Shown here: positions 1 to 5,223 of the stretch, piece after piece
Layout of the letters: each line of letters starts with the position of its first letter
Numbering within the stretch: position 1 is the stretch's first letter
Assembly (NCBI GenBank): GCA_947460165.1
Contig: CANHKH010000269.1
Coordinates: 1 to 5,223, forward strand
Direction of reading: 5' to 3'
Source of the DNA: Comamonadaceae bacterium
Lineage (GTDB): Bacteria > Pseudomonadota > Gammaproteobacteria > Burkholderiales > Burkholderiaceae_C
DNA: 5,223 nt
Translations under genes and position numbers: made by a program
Notes under the pieces: generated by a model
Seen by the model: only the letters and a program-made list of their open reading frames with translations
Database searches by the model: none
Told to the model about the DNA's origin: nothing

Positions 1-364
1 TCTTGATGGGCGAGAAATTCTCACGCAAGGCGCTGGCCCAGGAGGGGAAAAAGGTAAATGCCAGCGTGTGCGGCACGGCAAATTCAATCACGTCTTGCGC
101 GGCGGCCGTGTGGCCGCGCAACATGGCTCGGGTGGACTGCAGGCCCTGCAACATTTCCAGCGCCTGAGCGTACAAAGTCTCGCCAGCCGGCGTCAGCCGC
201 GTGGGGTAGGAGCTGCGGTCCACCAAGTCGCTGCCGGCCCAGGCTTCGAGTGCCTGGATGCGCCGAGAAAAGGCCGGTTGGGTCACATGGCGCAGCTGCG
301 CGGAACGGCTGAAACTGCGCGTTTCAGCCAGACTGACGAAATCTTCTAACCATTTGGTTTCCAT
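1..364 (-). CDS. LysR-type transcriptional regulator, N-terminal part (cut by window edge)
   Basis: Reading the minus strand from the ATG at 364-362 gives 121 codons with no stop before the left edge; about 180 further residues would be expected outside. The protein begins METKWLEDFVSLAETRSFSR. Residues 1-60 are a classic LysR winged helix-turn-helix, with recognition helix VTQPAFSRRIQALE at 27-40 and wing RLTPAG at 56-61. A linker helix follows at about 62-90, and the first strand of the effector-binding domain starts near 92 (DVIEFAVPHTLAF). The opening residues and the QPAFSRRI helix resemble, from memory, the E. coli YjiE/HypT branch more than CysB- or BenM-like members, but the ligand domain is missing, so neither inducer nor targets can be named. 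It would bind DNA in the cytoplasm, usually as a tetramer. No Shine-Dalgarno sequence precedes the ATG. The gene to its right points the same way, so there is no divergent target in view. The family call is secure; the subfamily is tentative. Confidence 0.93.
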   Translation of the reverse strand, partial: METKWLEDFVSLAETRSFSRSAQLRHVTQPAFSRRIQALEAWAGSDLVDRSSYPTRLTPAGETLYAQALEMLQGLQSTRAMLRGHTAAAQDVIEFAVPHTLAFTFFPSWASALRENFSPIK

Positions 365-372
365 AACCAGGG

Positions 373-402
373 ATTATTAACGGTGCGGGAAAGGAAGTGC
401 AA
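373..402 (-). promoter_or_regulatory. Candidate sigma70 promoter of the LysR-type gene
   Basis: On the minus strand a -35 box TTGCAC (complement of 397-402) is followed after 18 bp by AATAAT (complement of 373-378), one base from the TATAAT consensus. Shifting by one base gives TAATAA with a 17-bp spacer. Transcription would start near 366, only 2-3 bases before the ATG at 364, which fits the absence of a ribosome binding site. This is seen by eye only. Confidence 0.5.
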
Positions 403-410
403 ACAAGATC

Positions 411-460
411 CCCGAATTACTCCCCATGAGACCAGGGAGCCAGGCTCCCGAATTACTCCC
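411..460. repeat. Duplicated 14-bp motif CCCGAATTACTCCC flanking a small hairpin
   Basis: CCCGAATTACTCCC occurs at 411-424 and identically at 447-460, 36 bp apart. Between them lies a perfect 6-bp inverted repeat, GGGAGC (435-440) and GCTCCC (444-449), with a 3-base loop. A diverged third copy (CCCGATTTCCTCCC) is at 629-642. Because the second and third copies run straight into the larger palindromic repeats, this motif looks like the outer end of that repeat family, with 411-424 a truncated remnant. The copies sit about 45-95 bp upstream of the putative LysR-gene start, so a role as operator cannot be excluded. Confidence 0.7.
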
Positions 461-501
461 TCCCCCACTTGAGGGCCGGGGTGGGGGCACCGCGTGGCAC
501 C
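447..501 (+). repeat. Palindromic GC-rich repeat, copy A (internal 3-bp deletion)
   Basis: The unit reads from CCCGAATTACTCCC through TCCCCC, a degenerate centre ACTTGAGGG (467-475), CCGGGGTGGGGG (476-487) and the tail CACCGCGTGGCACC (488-501). It is a direct repeat of the copy at 629-686; the last 19 bases from the G5 run to GGCACC differ at one position. Its central hairpin is broken because the G5 run and loop have shrunk by 3 bp, so it keeps only three G-runs and looks like a decayed copy. Confidence 0.8.
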
Positions 502-565
502 GTTGTCAGTGGCTCAAAAAGGGCTGCGGCTCGAAACTTTGGGCACTTGGCGTATATAGATAAAT

Positions 566-614
566 GGTGCTGCATCGTGCCCCCACCCCAGCCCTCCCCC
601 AGAGGGGGAGGGAG
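566..614 (-). repeat. Palindromic GC-rich repeat, copy B (inverted)
   Basis: This is the same element in opposite orientation. Positions 579-614 match the reverse complement of 638-673 at 35 of 36 bases, the exception being A590. The centre is a perfect 9-bp hairpin, CCCTCCCCC (592-600) and GGGGGAGGG (604-612), with loop AGA. The left end GGTGC (566-570) agrees with the reverse-complemented end of the other copies, but the 8 bases between it and the core have diverged. Copies B and C are 23 bp apart and could pair into one long stem. Confidence 0.85.
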
Positions 615-628
615 CATGACAAGGCCTC

Positions 629-686
629 CCCGATTTCCTCCCTCCCCCTCTGGGGGAGGGCCGGGGTGGGGGCATCGCGTGGCACC
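629..686 (+). repeat. Palindromic GC-rich repeat, copy C (fullest copy)
   Basis: It begins with CCCGATTTCCTCCC and has a perfect 9-bp hairpin, CCCTCCCCC (640-648) and GGGGGAGGG (652-660), with loop TCT. It continues with CCGGGGTGGGGG and ends in CATCGCGTGGCACC. It lies head-on to copy B and parallel to copy A. The arrangement resembles the mosaic palindromic repeats (REP/BIME type) known from proteobacterial intergenic regions. No transposase or RAYT-like gene is in the window. Transcribed from the exporter gene on the left-going strand, the B/C pair would form a very stable RNA structure shortly after the stop codon. Confidence 0.85.
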
Positions 687-691
687 ACCTT

Positions 692-728
692 TGCCTCACG
701 CGTGCCCTATCCCCAAAGAAGCGAGGCA
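692..728 (-). terminator. Weak stem-loop just after the exporter stop codon
   Basis: On the minus strand TGCCTCGC (complement of 721-728) can pair with GTGAGGCA (complement of 692-699), giving 8 pairs including one G-U across a 21-base loop, starting one base past the exporter stop codon (732-730). No U-tract follows, so it is not a standard intrinsic terminator. It may act as a 3' end barrier, or the stronger B/C repeat structure further on may do that job. Confidence 0.3.
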
Positions 729-729
729 G

Positions 730-2574
730 TCAAGCCAAGGTTTCGGCGCTTTCACTGCCTTGCAATTGCATTGCCCACATCTGCGCGTAGCGGCCAGACT
801 GGGCCAGCAGCTCGGCGTGCGTGCCGCGCTCGATGATGCGGCCCGCGTCCATGACCAAAATTTCATGCGCATCCACCACCGTGGACAAGCGGTGCGCAAT
901 CACCAGCGTGGTTTTGTTTTCGGCGGCCATGCGCAGCTCAGCCTGTATGGCCCGCTCATTGGTCGAATCCAGCGCCGAGGTGGCCTCGTCAAAAATCAGC
1001 ACAGGCGGGTTCTTCAGCAAAGTGCGGGCAATGGCCACGCGCTGCTTTTCACCGCCCGACAGCTTCAGGCCCCTCTCGCCCACCATGGTGGCGTAGCCCT
1101 TGGGGGTAGACGCAATAAAGTCGTGAATACGGGCCGAACGCGCGGCTTCTTCCACCTGCTCGCGGCTGGCGCCTGCGCGGCCGTAAGCAATGTTGTATTC
1201 CACCGTGTCATTGAACAACACCGTGTCTTGCGGCACGATGCCTATGGCCTGGCGCAAGCTGGTTTGGGTCACCTGCCGAATGTCTTGGCCCGCAATCAAA
1301 ATACGCCCGCCCTCTTGGGGGCGGCTCACGTCGTAAAAGCGAAACAACAAGCGTGCCAAGGTGGACTTGCCCGCCCCTGAGGCGCCCACCACCGCCACCG
1401 TTTTACCCGCCGGTATGTGAAAGCTCACACCGTGCAAGATGGGCCGGTTGGCGTCGTAGCCAAAAGCCACGTTTTCAAAACGAACGTCCACCTCGCCAGC
1501 CGGCAAGCTCAAGGCCTGGGCGCCAGGCGCGTCGGCCACCTCGCGCTCTTGCTCGATCAGCCTGAACATCTTGTCGAGGTCTGTCAGGCTTTGCTTGATC
1601 TCGCGGTAAATCACACCCAAAAACCCCAGCGGAATGTAGAGCTGGATCATGAAGGCGTTGACCATCACCAAGTCGCCCAAGCTCATGCGCCCTTCAATCA
1701 CGCCGGTGGTGGCGCGCCACAGCATGGCAAACAGCGCCACCGCAATGATGAGCTGCTGGCCGGTGTTGAGCAGGCTGAGTGTGGTTTGGCTCTTGACGGC
1801 GGCGCGCCGGTAACGGTCCAGGCTTTCGTCGTAGCGCTTGGCTTCAAAACCTTCGTTGTTGAAGTACTTCACCGTTTCGTAGTTCAGCAGCGAGTCAATG
1901 GCGCGGCTGTGCGCGGTGGAGTCGAGCTCGTTCATCTGCCGCCTGAACTGCGTGCGCCACTCGGTCACCGTGACAGTGAACGCGATGTAGAGCACCAACG
2001 CCACCAAGGTGATGATGGCAAACCACACGTCAAACTTCACGGCCAGCAAGGTCAGCACCAGCGTGACCTCTATGAGCGTGGGCACGATGCTGTAGAGCGA
2101 ATACGAAATGAGCGAATGCACCGCCCGCGTTCCGCGCTCAATGTCGCGCGTCATGCCGCCGGTTTGGCGCTCCAAGTGAAAGCGCAAAGACAGCGCATGC
2201 AAGTGGTTGAACACCTCCAGCGAAATGCGCCTGGCCGCCCCTTCGGTGGCCTTGGCAAACACCAACTCGCGCAGTTCAGTGAACAAAGAGGTGGACAAGC
2301 GCAGCAGGCCATAGGCCAGCAACAAGCCCAGCGGCACCACCAGCAGCGCCGCCGACTCGCGGGTCTGCGGATTCATGGTGTCCACCAGCTCCTTGAGCAG
2401 CAAGGGCACGCCCACGTTGGCCATTTTGGCGCCCACCATGAAGGCCAGCGCCGCCATCACGCGCCACTTGTACTCCCACAGGTAGGGGAACAGGCGGGTG
2501 AGGGTTTGCCAGTCAGAGCGGCCCGGCCCTGGGGGCGTGGCGGCTGGGGTGGGGGATTCAACTCGGTGGCGCAT
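730..2574 (-). CDS. Atm1/ABCB7-type ABC half-transporter (fused permease and ATPase)
   Basis: The 614-residue protein is a complete homodimeric type IV exporter in the inner membrane. Numbering here counts from an in-frame TTG at 2583, three codons upstream of the chosen ATG (2574). The membrane domain covers about residues 35-330 with six helices and includes NYETVKYFNNE (234-244), a hallmark of the Atm1/ABCB6/ABCB7 branch. The nucleotide-binding domain has A-loop Tyr376, Walker A GASGAGKST (400-408), Q-loop Gln452, signature LSGGE (508-512), Walker B VLIFDE (528-533), D-loop SALD (536-539) and H-loop His564, so every catalytic element is intact. Tyr199, Arg210, Arg214, Asn273, Gln276 and Arg327 appear, from memory and at a constant offset, to match the glutathione-contacting residues of Novosphingobium NaAtm1. 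By family knowledge it would export glutathione-derived species such as polysulfides or metal conjugates; the real substrate is not shown. Neither start has a clear Shine-Dalgarno sequence, and ATG was preferred as the commoner codon. It is divergent from the thioesterase gene. Confidence 0.95.
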   Translation of the reverse strand: MRHRVESPTPAATPPGPGRSDWQTLTRLFPYLWEYKWRVMAALAFMVGAKMANVGVPLLLKELVDTMNPQTRESAALLVVPLGLLLAYGLLRLSTSLFTELRELVFAKATEGAARRISLEVFNHLHALSLRFHLERQTGGMTRDIERGTRAVHSLISYSLYSIVPTLIEVTLVLTLLAVKFDVWFAIITLVALVLYIAFTVTVTEWRTQFRRQMNELDSTAHSRAIDSLLNYETVKYFNNEGFEAKRYDESLDRYRRAAVKSQTTLSLLNTGQQLIIAVALFAMLWRATTGVIEGRMSLGDLVMVNAFMIQLYIPLGFLGVIYREIKQSLTDLDKMFRLIEQEREVADAPGAQALSLPAGEVDVRFENVAFGYDANRPILHGVSFHIPAGKTVAVVGASGAGKSTLARLLFRFYDVSRPQEGGRILIAGQDIRQVTQTSLRQAIGIVPQDTVLFNDTVEYNIAYGRAGASREQVEEAARSARIHDFIASTPKGYATMVGERGLKLSGGEKQRVAIARTLLKNPPVLIFDEATSALDSTNERAIQAELRMAAENKTTLVIAHRLSTVVDAHEILVMDAGRIIERGTHAELLAQSGRYAQMWAMQLQGSESAETLA

Positions 2575-2654
2575 GGGGGACAATCAAACAGGGGTAGGGA
2601 CCGGGAGGGCCAGTCGCATCAAAACACCCCGAACAACCCTGAGATTGTGCCTAT

Positions 2655-3095
2655 ATGTCAGACGCCTTATCCACCCCTGAAACCACCCCTGAAAACGCCT
2701 TGCCGCACCCTTCAGTCCAGCTGCCCACCCACAGCGACCTGGTGATGAAGGTCATCCCCATGCCGGCCGACTGCAACGCCAACGGCGACATCTTTGGCGG
2801 CTGGGTCATGGCCCAGGTGGACTTGGCCGGCTCGGTGCTGCCGGCGCGCTACGTCAAAGGCCGCATGGCCACGGTGGCGGTCAACCAGTTCATCTTCAAG
2901 CAGCCGGTGCGGGTGGGCGACATCCTGTCTTTTTTCGCCACGCTCCAGCGCATAGGCCGCACCTCGGTCACGGTGCAGGTGGAGGTGTATGCCGAGCGCT
3001 ACACCTCACAGGGCCAGTACATCAAGGTCACCGAAGCGAGCCTGACCTACGTGGCCATTGACGAGCAAGGCCGCCCGCGGCCCATTGAACGCTGA
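2655..3095 (+). CDS. yciA: YciA-type hotdog-fold acyl-CoA thioesterase
   Basis: The 146-residue cytoplasmic enzyme hydrolyses acyl-CoA to free acid and CoA. Residues 24-146 follow E. coli and Haemophilus YciA closely: SDLVMKVIPMPADCNANGDIFGGW (27-50, given with gaps in the literature as the P-AD-NANGDIFGGW motif), then the central hotdog helix VMAQVDLAGS (51-60), the strand VNQFIFKQPVRVGD (76-89), the TEA element (126-128) and YVAID (132-136). Asp45 in NANGD corresponds to the catalytic Asp of the family. Length is typical apart from about 22 Pro/Thr-rich residues at the N-terminus before the conserved domain. The ATG at 2655 is the only reasonable start, since the next Met (31) would cut into the fold; its ribosome binding site is poor. 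Family members act as hexamers with broad chain-length range and often serve CoA recycling. It precedes livH by 150 bp on the same strand, probably as its own transcript. Confidence 0.93.
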   Translation: MSDALSTPETTPENALPHPSVQLPTHSDLVMKVIPMPADCNANGDIFGGWVMAQVDLAGSVLPARYVKGRMATVAVNQFIFKQPVRVGDILSFFATLQRIGRTSVTVQVEVYAERYTSQGQYIKVTEASLTYVAIDEQGRPRPIER

Positions 3096-3245
3096 GCCCA
3101 AGAAAACCCCAAAAAAACTGCGTATTGCCCCAAAAACCCCCCTGTCAAGCCCAGTCCACGGGTGAACCCTCATCGGACAAGTCCTAGACACAGAATCGCC
3201 CTGGCGCACCTATAAACGCAGTCTTCACTTCAGGGAACTATTTTT
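3096..3245 (+). promoter_or_regulatory. Gap upstream of livH with a candidate promoter
   Basis: No gene is seen here. TATAAA at 3211-3216 is a good -10 box and TAGACA at 3185-3190 matches five of six -35 bases, but the 20-bp spacer is longer than the usual 16-18, so the pair would be weak or activator-dependent. GGACAAGTCC at 3175-3184, a 4-bp inverted repeat around AA, abuts the -35 and could be an operator half. AGGGA at 3232-3236 is the livH Shine-Dalgarno. Two C4A5-7 tracts (3107-3117 and 3128-3136) follow the thioesterase stop; I found no convincing terminator hairpin. Confidence 0.4.
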
Positions 3246-4121
3246 GTGCAGGTGCTTCAGCTGGTCATCAGCGGTATCGCGTTGGGTTGCATTTACGGGC
3301 TGATCGCGCTGGGCTTTGTGCTCATTTACAAAGCCACGGAAACGGTGAGCTTTGCGCAGGGCGAGCTCATGATGCTGGGCGCTTTTGCGGGCCTGGTGGC
3401 CATGAACTGGCTGGGCTTTCCGTTTTGGCTGGCTGTCATTTCAGCCATCGTGGCCATGGGGCTGTTTGGCCTGGTGGTCGAGCGGGCGCTGATTCGACCC
3501 ATCTTGGGCCAACCGGCGTTTTCCATTGTCATGCTCACCATTGGCGTGGGCTATGTGGCGCGCGGGCTCATCACCATGGTGCCTGGCATGGGAACAGACA
3601 CGCATGTGCTGGCCGTGCCCTACCGGGACCAAATTGTGCAAGCCGGTGGGCTGATCGTGCCCATGGAGCAGCTCATCGTGATGTGCTTCACGGCGCTGCT
3701 GTGCCTGGCGCTGTTTGCGCTGTTTCGCTACACCAAGCTGGGCATTGCCATGCAGGCGTCCTCGCAAAACCAGCTGGCCGCTTACTACATGGGCATTCCG
3801 GTCAAGCGGCTCAATGGCCTGGTGTGGGCTTTGGCCGCCATGGTGGCCGCCATTGCGGGCCTGCTGCTGGCGCCCATCACCTTTGTGCACGCCAACATGG
3901 GCTTTATTGGCCTGAAGGCCTTTCCCGCCGCCGTGGTGGGGGGCTTTACCAGCCTGCCCGGCGCGATTGTGGGCGGCATGATCATTGGCGTGGTGGAGTC
4001 GCTCGCGGGCTTTTACCTGCCTGAAGGCTTCAAGGACATTGCCGCTTATGTGGTGGTGCTGCTCATGCTCATGCTCAAGCCCAATGGCCTGTTTGGTGAG
4101 CGGCTGAGCAAAAAGGTCTGA
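3246..4121 (+). CDS. livH: LivH-type permease of a branched-chain amino acid (HAAT family) ABC importer
   Basis: This 291-residue, almost wholly hydrophobic protein is one of the two channel subunits of a type I ABC importer. The start MQVLQLVISGIALGCIYGLI and the segment ALGFVLIYKATETVSFAQGE (21-40) are diagnostic of LivH. The cytoplasmic loop at 161-190 (RYTKLGIAMQASSQNQL then AAYYMGIPVKRLN) is where the ATPase docks. The conserved end has AFPAAVVGGFTSLPGAIVGG (225-244) and LKPNGLFGER (277-286). About eight membrane segments are visible. The start is a GTG at 3246 with AGGGA 9 bases upstream; a second GTG at 3252 is in frame but too far from that site. livM follows after 6 bp. Family members carry Leu/Ile/Val, but close relatives move urea, short amides, aromatic acids or other amino acids, so the substrate is open without the binding protein. 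Confidence 0.95.
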   Translation: MQVLQLVISGIALGCIYGLIALGFVLIYKATETVSFAQGELMMLGAFAGLVAMNWLGFPFWLAVISAIVAMGLFGLVVERALIRPILGQPAFSIVMLTIGVGYVARGLITMVPGMGTDTHVLAVPYRDQIVQAGGLIVPMEQLIVMCFTALLCLALFALFRYTKLGIAMQASSQNQLAAYYMGIPVKRLNGLVWALAAMVAAIAGLLLAPITFVHANMGFIGLKAFPAAVVGGFTSLPGAIVGGMIIGVVESLAGFYLPEGFKDIAAYVVVLLMLMLKPNGLFGERLSKKV

Positions 4122-4127
4122 TCCCCC

Positions 4128-5204
4128 ATGCGTTTTATTTTCAAGACCTCTTACGAACAAGACCTGCGCCTGGCCAAGCACAGCGGCCATGTGTTTTGGT
4201 ACGGCCTGCTGATGGCGGGGCTGCTGACCGCGCCCTGGCTGATGGGCGAGTACCTGCTGGCGCAGCTGACATTTATTTTGATTTACTCCGTGGTTGGCTT
4301 AGGCCTGATGCTGCTGGCTGGTTTCACGGGGCTGTTTTCCATCGGCCATGCCGCCTTTTTGGGGGTGGGCGCCTACACGCAGGCGGTGCTCACGCAAATG
4401 GGCTGGCCTTTTCCGGTGGCCTTGGCCATGGCCGGGCTGCTTTCGGCGGCCGTGGGTGTGGTGGTGGGGCTGCCGGCGCTGCGGGTCAAAGGCATTTACC
4501 TGGGCATTGCCACGCTTTCCTTTGGCTTTATTGTGGAAGAGGTGTTTGCCCGCTGGGACAGCGTGACCGGCGGCAACACCGGCAAAACCGTGGGCTCGCC
4601 GCACATGTTTGGCTGGACGGCCGACACCGGCAGCTCGTTTTACTTTGTGTGCCTGGTGGTCACTGTGTTGGCGACTCTGGCCTGCGTGAACCTGCTGCGC
4701 AGCCCCACGGGCCGCGCTTTTGTGGCCATTCGGGACTCGGAGGTGTCGGCCCAGAGCATGGGCATTCACTTGGCGTACTACAAGACCTTGAGCTTTGCCA
4801 TTTCGGCCGCGCTGGCCGGCATTGGCGGGGCGCTGTATGCGCACCAAATACGCTTTGTCACGCCAGAGCAGTTCAACATCATCCATTCGATAGACCTGCT
4901 GCTGATGGTGGTCATAGGTGGGCTGGGGTTTTTGCATGGTGTGTTTTTGGGCGCGATTTTCTTGATTGGCCTGCCCCAGGCGATTGCCATGGTCAAAGAC
5001 TTTTTGCCCGAGGCCATTGGCCAGGCGCCTGGCCTCAAGGCCGTGGTTTATGGCGCGGTGCTGATTGCCTTTGTGCTGTTTGAACCCATGGGCCTGTACG
5101 GCCGCTGGCTCAAAATTCGGGCGTATTTGCAGCTCTTTCCCTTTTACCGCCAAGGCATGTTCAAGCGGCAAAAGTCCTTCCAAAAATCGGACCGACTCAA
5201 ATGA
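4128..5204 (+). CDS. livM: LivM-type permease of the same ABC importer
   Basis: This 358-residue protein pairs with LivH to form the transmembrane channel. It has a short cytoplasmic N-terminus (1-22), then the family block GLGLMLLAGFTGLFSIGHAA (57-76) with FLGVGAYT (77-84), the strand LRVKGIYLGIATLSFGF (118-134), and the ATPase-docking loop GRAFVAIRDSEVSAQSMGI (195-213). FVTPEQFNIIHSIDLLLMVVIGG (243-265 in gapped form) and FEPMGLYGRW (318-327) complete the signature. Around ten hydrophobic segments are visible. The ATG at 4128 lies 6 bp after the livH stop, with an AAGG at 4113-4116 inside the livH end as a likely ribosome binding site, which implies translational coupling. The last 30 or so residues (about 329-358) form a basic tail, FKRQKSFQKSDRLK, beyond the usual core end. 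The next frame overlaps its stop. Confidence 0.95.
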   Translation: MRFIFKTSYEQDLRLAKHSGHVFWYGLLMAGLLTAPWLMGEYLLAQLTFILIYSVVGLGLMLLAGFTGLFSIGHAAFLGVGAYTQAVLTQMGWPFPVALAMAGLLSAAVGVVVGLPALRVKGIYLGIATLSFGFIVEEVFARWDSVTGGNTGKTVGSPHMFGWTADTGSSFYFVCLVVTVLATLACVNLLRSPTGRAFVAIRDSEVSAQSMGIHLAYYKTLSFAISAALAGIGGALYAHQIRFVTPEQFNIIHSIDLLLMVVIGGLGFLHGVFLGAIFLIGLPQAIAMVKDFLPEAIGQAPGLKAVVYGAVLIAFVLFEPMGLYGRWLKIRAYLQLFPFYRQGMFKRQKSFQKSDRLK

Positions 5205-5223
5205 GTGCGACCGCCCTGCTCCA
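5201..5223 (+). CDS. Start of next operon gene, possibly a LivG/LivF-type ATPase (cut by window edge)
   Basis: The last codon bases and stop of livM read ATGA at 5201-5204, and the ATG opens a frame encoding MSATALL plus an incomplete His or Gln codon. The 4-bp overlap is typical of stop-start coupling within one operon. A short N-terminus leading into a Leu-Leu-(His/Gln) strand would suit the first beta strand of a LivG or LivF ATPase, which commonly follows livM, but seven residues cannot prove this. A substrate-binding protein is less likely because no signal peptide pattern has begun. Confidence 0.5.

Noticed and set aside
58..349. Two short plus-strand frames opposite the LysR-type gene
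   Set aside because: They are antisense to a conserved helix-turn-helix coding region and have no features of their own.
550..565. TATATAGATAAA as a promoter between repeat copies A and B
   Set aside because: The A/T-rich patch could be a -10 box, but no suitable -35 lies 16-18 bp away on the plus strand and no gene follows in that direction.
410..686. Possible CRISPR array or minisatellite
   Set aside because: The copies are few, differ in orientation and spacing, and are internally palindromic and GC-rich; there are no equal-length unique spacers.
469..1380. A 303-codon plus-strand frame starting in the repeat cluster
   Set aside because: Its first part translates the low-complexity repeats and the rest is antisense to the exporter ATPase domain. 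No domain or ribosome binding site supports it.
1417..2745. A 442-codon open frame on the plus strand opposite the exporter gene
   Set aside because: It is rich in His, Gln and Arg with no recognisable domain, and it runs antisense to a fully conserved ABC exporter and into the start of the thioesterase. Such frames are usual opposite GC-rich coding sequence.
3096..3140. Intrinsic terminator after the thioesterase gene
   Set aside because: The A- and C-rich tracts lack a hairpin followed by a T-run on the plus strand.
3441..4190. A 249-codon minus-strand frame opposite livH
   Set aside because: His/Gln-rich antisense shadow of a clear LivH gene.
4299..5183. A 294-codon minus-strand frame opposite livM
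   Set aside because: Composition (His, Gln, Gly, Arg) and lack of any domain mark it as an antisense shadow of livM.

Overview
The window looks like ordinary chromosomal DNA from a GC-rich betaproteobacterium, most likely in the Burkholderiales and probably the Comamonadaceae. This rests on GC-rich codon choice, on protein sequences that read like betaproteobacterial versions of their families, and on a CCCTCCCCC/GGGGGAGGG palindromic repeat of a type I remember from such genomes. The genus cannot be fixed from sequence alone.

Layout, left to right. Positions 1-364 (minus strand) hold the first 121 codons of a LysR-type regulator that runs off the left edge. Positions 365-729 contain no gene; they hold a sigma70-like promoter for the regulator, a duplicated 14-bp motif and a cluster of three related palindromic repeats, two of which form a 36-bp inverted pair. 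Positions 730-2574 (minus) encode a complete Atm1/ABCB7-type ABC half-transporter. A short divergent gap separates it from a plus-strand YciA-type acyl-CoA thioesterase (2655-3095). After a 150-bp gap with a candidate promoter come livH (3246-4121) and livM (4128-5204), the two membrane permeases of a branched-chain amino acid (HAAT) type ABC importer. A third reading frame starts at 5201, overlaps the livM stop by 4 bp and runs off the right edge.

How the genes work together. livH, livM and the gene starting at 5201 form a tightly coupled operon and need a LivG/LivF ATPase pair and a periplasmic binding protein from outside the window. The thioesterase lies on the same strand but is probably a separate transcription unit. 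The Atm1-type exporter, read with family knowledge, probably exports a glutathione-derived compound and is transcribed towards the regulator through the repeat cluster.

I see no defence system, mobile element with a transposase, CRISPR array, tRNA or rRNA. All protein genes belong to well-known families. The least explained part is the repeat cluster at about 410-686, with its inverted pair, strand-opposed G-quadruplex motifs and position between the exporter stop and the regulator promoter.
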